Shown here: piece by piece, positions 28,288 through 35,270 of the stretch
How positions within the stretch are numbered: position 1 is the first letter of the stretch
Layout of the letters: each line of letters begins with the position of its first letter
Source: DATGMS01 sp035303945
GTDB lineage: Bacteria; Bacteroidota; Bacteroidia; Cytophagales; Cyclobacteriaceae
DNA length: 64,000 nt
Direction: 5' to 3'
Assembly (NCBI GenBank): GCA_035303945.1
Contig: DATGQZ010000028.1
Span: forward strand, 1 to 64,000
Position numbers and translations under genes: made by a program
Notes under the pieces: model-generated
The model's database searches: none
What the model saw: the letters and a program-made list of their open reading frames with translations, nothing else
What the model was told of the DNA's origin: nothing

Positions 28288-28835
28288 AGCCCCCCTCCGC
28301 TAATTTCTTTGAACTTCTCAATAGTTGGCCAAGTCTTGTCCTTATCGGATAATATCGGATTATCAACTTGCCAATTTATGTTTAACTCAGGATCGTTCCA
28401 TATAATTCCGCTTTCGCTCTCTCTATGATACAGGTCTGAGCACTTATAGGAAAATACCGCATCTTCCAAGACAGCAAAACCATGAGCGAAACCTTTGGGA
28501 ATGTACAACATGTTGTGACGGATACTGTCGAGAATCACGGCATGATGCTTACCAAAAGTAGGAGAGTCTTTCCTTAAATCCACACAGACATCCAACACTT
28601 TTCCCTTTATAACCCGCGCTAATTTCGCTTGTGCATACGCTCCTGTTTGAAAATGAAGACCCCTCAAAATCCCTGCCATTGAAAAGGATTGATTGTCCTG
28701 CTGCCACTCTGTATTCAATCCATGCTTTTCGAAAACATCACGGCGATATGTTTCCAAAAAGTAACCCCTCTCGTCATTAAAAACTTTGGGATAGATTTCA
28801 TAAACATCCTTAATTGGCGTTTCTAGTACTTCCAT
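28284..28835 (-). CDS. rfbC: dTDP-4-dehydrorhamnose 3,5-epimerase
   Basis: Cupin-fold epimerase of 183 residues for dTDP-L-rhamnose or a related deoxysugar. Landmarks are YPKVFNDERGYFLETYRRD, the substrate-binding NQSFSMAGILRGLHFQTG (with the catalytic His), ARVIKGKVLDVCVDLRKDSP, IPKGFAHGFAVLEDAVFSYK (with its catalytic-site Tyr/His context) and IIWNDPELNINW. Length and all motifs agree with RfbC/RmlC. rfbA, B and D are not here, so the rest of the pathway lies elsewhere. First gene of the three-gene coupled unit. Confidence 0.95.
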   Translation of the reverse strand: MEVLETPIKDVYEIYPKVFNDERGYFLETYRRDVFEKHGLNTEWQQDNQSFSMAGILRGLHFQTGAYAQAKLARVIKGKVLDVCVDLRKDSPTFGKHHAVILDSIRHNMLYIPKGFAHGFAVLEDAVFSYKCSDLYHRESESGIIWNDPELNINWQVDNPILSDKDKTWPTIEKFKEISGGGL

Positions 28836-29014
28836 AATTATTTCTGATTAAAAATATCAAAGTTCCCGCTTTTTTTGCGTAAAATCTACTAAGATAGGTG
28901 GCATTTTCACAAAAGAATGATTCTTACCATAAATAGTGGTACTTTTATTGTTTTTTCAATACGAACCAAACTTCCTGCGAGTTGCATTGGTTATAGAGAG
29001 GTAAATAGGTATAA

Positions 29015-30286
29015 ATGAGCAAATATTCCAGAAAATTAAATAAATTATTTGAAACGGCTCCTAAGGAAAAAACAGCTGTTTTAGTAGCGTTGATTCACCA
29101 ACAGCAAACCGACCAACAGGTTCAAGAGTATCTGGATGAACTTGCATTTTTGACAGAAACATTAGGCGCGAGGGCGGTGTACCGTTTTACGCAGCGGTTG
29201 GAAAAACCAGATGTTAAGTTTTTTGTGGGTACCGGTAAGCTGGAGGAAATCAAGAGCTATATAGAACATTTTGAGGTTGATATGGTAATTTTTGATGAAG
29301 ACTTGTCTCCCTCTCAGATGAGAAACGTCGAAAACGAACTGAAGGTGCAGGTTTATGACCGCTCCCTCCTGATCTTAGATATTTTTCTTAATCGTGCCCA
29401 AACTGCTCAAGCAAAGACCCAGGTGGAGCTTGCACGTTTCCAGTATTTATTACCAAGACTGACCAGGCTGTGGACTCACCTTGAAAGACAAAGAGGGGGT
29501 ACATCCACTCGTGGTGGTGCCGGTGAAAAAGAAATAGAAACGGACAAAAGAAATATCCGCAATCAAATCAACCTGCTTAAGGAGAAATTGAAAAAGATCG
29601 AAAAGCAGGGCATCACCCAACGAAAGGGACGCGAAGGCATTGTGAGGGTTGCACTGGTGGGATACACCAACGTTGGAAAAAGCACCCTTATGCGGCTTAT
29701 AACCAAGGCAGATGTATTGGCCGAAAATAAATTATTTGCTACCGTAGACGCTACTGTAAGAAAGGTGGTGTTAGGAGACAATATTCCGTTCTTGTTATCT
29801 GACACGGTCGGATTTATCCGCAAACTGCCCACACACCTGATCGAGTCATTTAAATCTACGTTGGCAGAAATCCAGGAGGCAGATATTTTGGTGCACGTAG
29901 TGGATATCTCTCATCCTACCTTTGAAGATCAAATCGCTGTCGTGAACCAAACCTTGGCTGAACTGGGCGCAGGCGAGAAGCCCACGGTTTTGGTGTTCAA
30001 CAAGATAGATTTGGTGCCGGAACTACCCTCCGAAGAGGCCCTTCAACACATGACAGAGCTGGAAATAGAGGAAGCGAATTTTATTGATTTTGAAAAGCTG
30101 CGACAAACCTACGCCAAAAAATCGTCGATTCCTCCGGTATTTATGGCTGCCGAATCCGGCAAGAACATAGAGGAGTTGAGGGATACACTGTTGGGAGCGG
30201 TAAAGAAGCGTCATCTCCAGATATATCCGCATTATCTTCAAGATGAAACGTATGACTTGTCTCAGTTTGATCATTTAGAAGAATAA
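29015..30286 (+). CDS. hflX: Ribosome-associated GTPase HflX
   Basis: A 423-residue GTPase that splits stalled or heat-damaged 70S ribosomes. The HflX N-terminal domain (GARAVYRFTQRLEKPDVKFF, then VGTGKLEEIK and FDEDLSPSQMRNVE) is followed by the linker helix with RQRGGTSTRGGAGEKEIETD. The G domain comes next: G1 GYTNVGKSTLMR, G3 DTVGFIRKLPTHLIESFKST, G4 NKIDL. All elements are intact. It is followed 13 bp later by mtgA on the same strand, and is divergent from rfbC. Confidence 0.96.
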   Translation: MSKYSRKLNKLFETAPKEKTAVLVALIHQQQTDQQVQEYLDELAFLTETLGARAVYRFTQRLEKPDVKFFVGTGKLEEIKSYIEHFEVDMVIFDEDLSPSQMRNVENELKVQVYDRSLLILDIFLNRAQTAQAKTQVELARFQYLLPRLTRLWTHLERQRGGTSTRGGAGEKEIETDKRNIRNQINLLKEKLKKIEKQGITQRKGREGIVRVALVGYTNVGKSTLMRLITKADVLAENKLFATVDATVRKVVLGDNIPFLLSDTVGFIRKLPTHLIESFKSTLAEIQEADILVHVVDISHPTFEDQIAVVNQTLAELGAGEKPTVLVFNKIDLVPELPSEEALQHMTELEIEEANFIDFEKLRQTYAKKSSIPPVFMAAESGKNIEELRDTLLGAVKKRHLQIYPHYLQDETYDLSQFDHLEE

Positions 30287-30299
30287 GCCAGTGCTTTGA

Positions 30300-31016
30300 A
30301 TGTCAATGAAGGTATTCGGAAAAATCGCCGGTTGGCTGGGAAAGATCCTGTTGGTGTTTTTAATTTATTCTGTTGGTCTTACCCTTATTTATCGTGTGAT
30401 GCCGGTTCCCTTTACGCCGCTAATGGGCATTCGTCTCGTGGAGCAGGCCTTGGATGAGGAGAAAGTGATAAAATTGCACAAGAAGTGGACGCCCATAGAG
30501 GAAATTTCACAGCATATGGTACAGGCTGTAGTAGCTGCCGAAGACCAGAAGTTTGTAGACCACTTCGGGTTTGATACTGAGGCCATTCAAAAGGCATTAG
30601 AAGGCAACAAAGCCGGAAAAAATCTTAAAGGTGGCAGCACCATCAGCAATCAGACGGCTAAAAATGTGTTTTTATGGCCTGGAAGGAATTATTTCAGAAA
30701 AGGGCTAGAAGCTTATTTTACGCTGTTAATCGAAATCTTCTGGTCCAAAGAAAGGATCATGGAAGTGTACCTCAACGTTATAGAGACAGGCGAAGGCATC
30801 TATGGTGTAGAAGCTGCCGCACAGACCTTCTATAACAAGCGGGCGGAAAACCTGAGCCGAAAAGAAGCAGCGATGATAGCTGCAGTACTGCCTAACCCCC
30901 GTCGTTGGTCGCCCACAAAGCCGACAACCTACAACTACCAGCGACAAAGCTGGATTCTTCGCAATATGGGGAATCTTCATCCAGTGGATTTTGGCAAGAA
31001 GGATCTCTCACGGTAA
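30300..31016 (+). CDS. mtgA: Monofunctional biosynthetic peptidoglycan transglycosylase
   Basis: GT51-family enzyme of 238 residues that polymerises lipid II into glycan strands on the outer face of the inner membrane. One N-terminal membrane anchor (about residues 12-32) precedes the GT51 motifs: AAEDQKFVDHFGFD (catalytic Glu), GGSTISNQTAKNVFLWPGRN, KERIMEVYLNVIETGEGIYG and MIAAVLPNPRRWSP. There is no transpeptidase domain, so it is not a class A PBP. A second in-frame ATG two codons downstream is an equally possible start. Confidence 0.95.
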   Translation: MSMKVFGKIAGWLGKILLVFLIYSVGLTLIYRVMPVPFTPLMGIRLVEQALDEEKVIKLHKKWTPIEEISQHMVQAVVAAEDQKFVDHFGFDTEAIQKALEGNKAGKNLKGGSTISNQTAKNVFLWPGRNYFRKGLEAYFTLLIEIFWSKERIMEVYLNVIETGEGIYGVEAAAQTFYNKRAENLSRKEAAMIAAVLPNPRRWSPTKPTTYNYQRQSWILRNMGNLHPVDFGKKDLSR

Positions 31017-31048
31017 ATGTTGAACCTTCTGTTAATGATACTTATAAA

Positions 31049-31079
31049 AATAACTGGAGCCTATGCTGCTCCCGTTATT
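31049..31079. terminator. Terminator between mtgA and kmo
   Basis: Stem of AATAAC + GGAGC with GCTCC + GTTATT, one T/C mismatch, loop CTATGCT. On the minus strand it is followed by TTTTTATAAG, so it mainly ends the kynurenine operon; the plus-strand tail is weaker. Confidence 0.75.
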
Positions 31080-31081
31080 CT

Positions 31082-32452
31082 TTAAAAAGCTTTCGATGTT
31101 TCCACCTTCTCCATGATCTTTTCATAATCTAAGCTCTGCCAATTTTGGGTTATCAAAGGATCTTCCATCACCTTGTCCATAATACTTTCTTGAAGCTTAC
31201 CTTGGGCAAAAGCATCTGAGTATTTCATATCTGTAAAGGTGACCATTGAATAAAGTGGAATCCATTCCTCAGGATACAACTTGTGGAGTTTTGCTTCTAT
31301 TTTTTTGCGAATAATGAATTTTGGATCAGAAACGCTATCCCGCATTTCGGTGAAGTTGTCCATAGCCATTTGGGATATTGCATCAGTATCCGGCTTCCTT
31401 ATCTTCTGGAATTTTTCAAAAATCAGTTCCCAAGAGGTTGTCCCATATTTTTCGATCAGATTGTTTAGGATATAACAGTCCTCAAAGCCGCAATTCATAC
31501 CCTGTCCAAAGAATGGAACCATGGCATGGCAAGCATCTCCAATCAGCAAATTGTTGTTAACCGTCCAAGGATAACATTCCACATTAATTAATGATGATAC
31601 TGGATTTTGAAGATACTCTGTGACCAAATCCGGCATTAATTGATGAGCATCGTCAAAATAGTTTCTAAACAAGCTCACTACGTCCCGCTCGTCGGTAATT
31701 TTGTCAAAGCAAACCTTACTTCCTTCAAAAGGCAAAAATAAAGTACAGGTAAACGATTTATCCAAATTGGGCAGCGCAATGAGCATAAATCTTCCCCGAG
31801 GCCATATGTGCAAAGCGTTGGGATCCATGGCAAATTCTCCCTTAGGAGTAGGAGGAATTGTTAATTCTTTATAGCCATGGGAAATATATTCCTGCTTGAA
31901 ATTAAAGCGGGTTTGTCGCTGGATGGCTCCTCGGAGGGTGGAATAAGCACCGTCGGCGCCTACAATCACACCGGCTTGTTCCATTTTTGTGCGATTACCA
32001 GGAAGTGAGAAGCGGATCACATGACTCTGTACATCGATATCCTCACATTGATGTTCAAAGAAAAACTTCGCACCTGCTGCTTCGGCTTCATCCATTAGCA
32101 GCTCGTTAAACTTCTGTCGGGAAATAGAATATATAGCCTGATTATCTATACCATATGGCATTAAGACGGTATTACCGTGTTCATCATGGATTCTCCTGCC
32201 ATACATGGGAATGGTCATAGGCTCGACCTTTTCCCTTAAACCCACTTTATCAATGGCTTTCCAGCCACGGTGGCTCAAAGCCATATTGATGGAGCGACCC
32301 GCTCCCGGTGTTACATATTTTCTAGAATCGTTTCTTTTCTCATAAATGGAGACCTCCAGCCCATTCTGCCTGAAGAAAATTCCCAGCAATGAACCTATTA
32401 ATCCCGATCCTAAAATGCTTACATTATTATTTCTTATCAAATTCATGTTCAT
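31082..32452 (-). CDS. kmo: Kynurenine 3-monooxygenase
   Basis: FAD enzyme of 456 residues that hydroxylates L-kynurenine to 3-hydroxykynurenine with NADPH and O2. Motifs: SILGSGLIGSLLGIFFRQNG (FAD), YEKRNDSRK, GRSINMALSHRGWKAIDKVG (a KMO-specific stretch), VGADGAYSTLRGAIQ (DG motif) and LIGDACHAMVPFFGQGMNCG (GD motif), the last being diagnostic for KMO. C-terminal hydrophobic anchors known from the mitochondrial enzyme are absent, as in other bacterial KMOs. The start codon overlaps the kynU stop by 4 bp. It is third in the 3-hydroxyanthranilate dioxygenase-kynU-kmo operon. Confidence 0.95.
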   Translation of the reverse strand: MNMNLIRNNNVSILGSGLIGSLLGIFFRQNGLEVSIYEKRNDSRKYVTPGAGRSINMALSHRGWKAIDKVGLREKVEPMTIPMYGRRIHDEHGNTVLMPYGIDNQAIYSISRQKFNELLMDEAEAAGAKFFFEHQCEDIDVQSHVIRFSLPGNRTKMEQAGVIVGADGAYSTLRGAIQRQTRFNFKQEYISHGYKELTIPPTPKGEFAMDPNALHIWPRGRFMLIALPNLDKSFTCTLFLPFEGSKVCFDKITDERDVVSLFRNYFDDAHQLMPDLVTEYLQNPVSSLINVECYPWTVNNNLLIGDACHAMVPFFGQGMNCGFEDCYILNNLIEKYGTTSWELIFEKFQKIRKPDTDAISQMAMDNFTEMRDSVSDPKFIIRKKIEAKLHKLYPEEWIPLYSMVTFTDMKYSDAFAQGKLQESIMDKVMEDPLITQNWQSLDYEKIMEKVETSKAF

Positions 32453-33738
32453 CCTTTATCACGTTTCGCCAATATGCGTTCGAAAAGCTTGGCAAAGTTG
32501 TATACTTCTTCGAAACTGTTATACAAGGGCACCGGCGCCAATCTGATGACATTTGGATTTCTCCAGTCACCTATGATACCGTTTTGGTAAAGCTCATCGA
32601 ATATTTCTCGCCCTCCGTCCTCAAATAGAAAAGAAAGCTGGCAGCCTCTCGCTCCAGGATTGGCCGGAGTGATTATTTCTATGGCTTGATCTTTCACCAA
32701 ACTATTGATTAAAAACTCCAGATAACCCGTTAAAAGTTCACTTTTACGGCGCAAATTGGCTATACCTGCAGCTTGAAATATTTCCAAAGATGCCTGATGC
32801 GCAGCCAATCCCAAAACATTGTCATTCGACAGCAGCCAGCCATCTGCACCTTCCATGGCCTTGAACGGACCTTCCATAGCAAATCGTGTCTTTTCGTCAT
32901 GACCCCACCAGCCTTGCAGTCGTTTCAGCTGGGGCTGCCGGCCGTGTTTCTCATGAACAAAAATGCCTGCCACATTCCCGGGACCAGAGTTAAGGTATTT
33001 ATAGCTGCACCAAGCAGCAAAATCCACCTCCCATTCATGTAGTTGCAGTGGCACATTACCTACAGCATGAGCCAGATCAAAACCCACCTTGGCCCCGACT
33101 TGGATGCCGGCATGAGCGATTCTCTTCATGTCGAACCATTGTCCGGTGTAATATTGGACGCCGGACATCATGATCAAGGCAAGCTCATCTTTATGCGCGT
33201 TGATCAAGCTGACAATGTCCTCGGTCCTCACAAAATGCTCCCCACTGCGGGGTTTAACTTCAACGATTGCTTCTGCAGGGTCAAAGCCATTTAGTCGCAC
33301 TTGGGATTCCAGCATGTAACGATCTGAGGGAAAAGCATCAGACTCGGTAATGATCTTGAAACGTGTTGAGGACGGCTGATAAAAGGATATCAAGAGCAAA
33401 TGAATATTTGCCGTTAGGCTTCCCATAGCCACTACTTCTTCAGTCTTCGCCCCTACAAGGGTAGCAAGTAGTGGTTTAGACCGTTTACGTGCATCAACCC
33501 AGGGATTGTCTCCCGTAAAATGACCTTCAACACCGCGTTCAGCCCAAGCGCGAATTTCCGTCTGGAGAAAATCATTCACCGCCCTTGGTTGTAGCCCCAA
33601 AGAGTTACCACAAAAATAAATCACATCCTTGCCATCGATTTTTGGGAAAAGAAACTGCGCTTTAAAATGCCGGAGTGGATCCTTCTCGTCCATCTCTGAG
33701 GCAAATTCTTTAGAAAAATGAAAGGCAAATGTTCTCAT
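32449..33738 (-). CDS. kynU: Kynureninase
   Basis: PLP enzyme of 429 residues that converts 3-hydroxykynurenine to 3-hydroxyanthranilate and alanine. Motifs: IYFCGNSLGLQPRAVNDFLQ at the N terminus, GDNPWVDARKRSKPLLATLV, VGFDLAHAVGNVPLQLHEWE (Asp binding the pyridine N) and AAWCSYKYLNSGPGNVAGIF (Schiff-base Lys in SYKY). Length and motifs match the bacterial enzyme closely. It is coupled to kmo by a 4-bp overlap and is 34 bp after the dioxygenase gene. It also serves tryptophan catabolism; with its neighbours it most simply feeds NAD synthesis. Confidence 0.96.
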   Translation of the reverse strand: MRTFAFHFSKEFASEMDEKDPLRHFKAQFLFPKIDGKDVIYFCGNSLGLQPRAVNDFLQTEIRAWAERGVEGHFTGDNPWVDARKRSKPLLATLVGAKTEEVVAMGSLTANIHLLLISFYQPSSTRFKIITESDAFPSDRYMLESQVRLNGFDPAEAIVEVKPRSGEHFVRTEDIVSLINAHKDELALIMMSGVQYYTGQWFDMKRIAHAGIQVGAKVGFDLAHAVGNVPLQLHEWEVDFAAWCSYKYLNSGPGNVAGIFVHEKHGRQPQLKRLQGWWGHDEKTRFAMEGPFKAMEGADGWLLSNDNVLGLAAHQASLEIFQAAGIANLRRKSELLTGYLEFLINSLVKDQAIEIITPANPGARGCQLSFLFEDGGREIFDELYQNGIIGDWRNPNVIRLAPVPLYNSFEEVYNFAKLFERILAKRDKG

Positions 33739-33772
33739 TTAGATTGGATCAGCCAATGCTCATCAAGGCTTA

Positions 33773-34285
33773 TTATTTAGTCATCACTGTCCCACATTCC
33801 TTGCAGGTTGTATGTTCGGGGTTGCTCCAGAACCTTTCCATGATGGGGGGAAGCTGCGTTACGATATCCGTCACCTCCGCATACTCTTCATAAAGCTTAT
33901 TGCCACAGTTTTCGCAATGCCAGATGAATCCATCTACCTCACCCTCTCTGCGATAGCGTTCAAATACCAAACCTATGGTGTTGGCAGGACGTCTCGGGCT
34001 ATGAGGCACCCTAGGGGGCAACAAGAACATATCGCCTGCCTTAATGTGTATATCTTTGGGAGTGCCTTCGTCAATTACTTTAAGCACAATATCCCCTTCG
34101 AGCTGGTAAAAAACCTCCTCACCCTCATTGTAGTGATAATCTTTTCGTGAATTGGGACCACCCACCACCATTACAATAAAGTCTTCGTTATCCTTAAACA
34201 CTTGTTGATTTCCCACTGGGGGCTTCAACAGATGCCGATTTTCTTCTATCCATTTAGAAAAATTGATGGGATTCACAAGTGCCAT
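33773..34285 (-). CDS. 3-hydroxyanthranilate 3,4-dioxygenase
   Basis: Cupin iron enzyme of 170 residues that opens the ring of 3-hydroxyanthranilate to the quinolinate precursor. Iron ligands are H51, E57 and H95 (DYHYNEGEEVFY, PPRVPHSPRRP), with substrate Arg47 and Arg99. A C-terminal rubredoxin-like zinc knot uses C124, C127, C161 and C164 (CENC...CKEC), present in the bacterial and not the mammalian type. All ligands are conserved, so it should be active. First gene of the kynurenine operon, with a good promoter match just upstream. Its usual symbol is nbaC or haaO. Confidence 0.95.
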   Translation of the reverse strand: MALVNPINFSKWIEENRHLLKPPVGNQQVFKDNEDFIVMVVGGPNSRKDYHYNEGEEVFYQLEGDIVLKVIDEGTPKDIHIKAGDMFLLPPRVPHSPRRPANTIGLVFERYRREGEVDGFIWHCENCGNKLYEEYAEVTDIVTQLPPIMERFWSNPEHTTCKECGTVMTK

Positions 34286-34333
34286 AGCTGAGTTGGTCTA
34301 TTAAGGTTCAAATGATAATGTTATTAAGCATCT

Positions 34334-34361
34334 CAAATTTATGGTAAAATCGGAACTGCAA
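34334..34361 (-). promoter_or_regulatory. Putative promoter of the kynurenine operon
   Basis: Minus strand TTG (34361-34359), 17 bases, then TAAATTTG (34341-34334), a full match to TAnnTTTG. The predicted start of transcription near 34328 gives a leader of about 43 bases. Confidence 0.6.
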
Positions 34362-34427
34362 CGAAAAAAGGGATGGGGATTTAAGAAATTTGTCCCTCCT
34401 GTAGTTTTAGAGCTAGAGGAAAGGTAA

Positions 34428-35258
34428 TTATCTTATTGCTGCAACCATTCGGTCTTTGCCGTTGAGATCCTGCATAAGTCTCACATGACGGTAACCTAGA
34501 GAGGACAATAAACTCACCATTTCGGCACCCAAAGATTCATTAATTTCAAAATAAAGCTTTCCTCCGGGCTTCAGCGCCATAAGTGACTTTCTGGCGATAA
34601 CCCTGTAAAACACCAAAGCATCATCTTCAGGGACAAAGAGGGCTAAATGCGGCTCATGGTCCAACACATTTTGATGCATACTCGCTTTTTCTGACTCCCT
34701 AACATAGGGTGGATTGCTCACTACAATATCCAGGGCGGTGACAGGCAGTGCCTCGCTCAGCACATCGCATAGGATATAATTAATGCCCACTTGATGCCTT
34801 TCTGCATTCCGTTGAGCGACCACAAGAGCATCTCGGCTTAGATCAATAGCTGTTACTATCGGGTGGGGCATTTCTAAAGCCAGTGTGATGGGAATACATC
34901 CTGACCCGGTGCCCACGTCCAAAATTTGAAGACCCTCCTCCTGGTTTTCTTGGAGGATAAGATGCACCAATTCCTCCGTTTCATTTCTAGGAATCAACAC
35001 AGACGGATTGACATAAAAATACCTGCCGTAGAAAGGAGCCTCTTCCAGCACATACTGAATGGGCACCCCTGTTTCCAACTTCTCAATGGCTGCTTTGAGA
35101 TCCGTATTTATTCTGACACATCTATTCTGAAGGATATCCTTACGCTGTACGCTCAAAAAACGCTCAAATAGCCAAAGCACCAAATTTTCGGCTTCTTGAG
35201 CATCATAACGAGGCAACAGACGATATTTATAATCTGTAAATAATTGTCTAATGTACAT
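34428..35258 (-). CDS. prmC: Peptide chain release factor N5-glutamine methyltransferase
   Basis: SAM-dependent methyltransferase of 276 residues that methylates the Gln of the GGQ loop in RF1 and RF2. The N-terminal helical domain contains VPIQYVLEEAPFYGRYFYVN. The SAM motif is ILDVGTGSGCIPITLALE and the catalytic tetrapeptide region is IVVSNPPYVRESE, with IPRNETEELV between them. The protein is complete. It starts 12 bp after the T9SS-tailed protein gene and so may share its transcript. Confidence 0.95.
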   Translation of the reverse strand: MYIRQLFTDYKYRLLPRYDAQEAENLVLWLFERFLSVQRKDILQNRCVRINTDLKAAIEKLETGVPIQYVLEEAPFYGRYFYVNPSVLIPRNETEELVHLILQENQEEGLQILDVGTGSGCIPITLALEMPHPIVTAIDLSRDALVVAQRNAERHQVGINYILCDVLSEALPVTALDIVVSNPPYVRESEKASMHQNVLDHEPHLALFVPEDDALVFYRVIARKSLMALKPGGKLYFEINESLGAEMVSLLSSLGYRHVRLMQDLNGKDRMVAAIR

Positions 35259-35270
35259 ATTTAAGTCTCC

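Noticed and set aside
28836..29014. Possible tRNA or small RNA between rfbC and hflX
   Set aside because: No cloverleaf and no strong hairpin with T-run; it looks like an ordinary divergent promoter spacer, although no full TAnnTTTG match was found.
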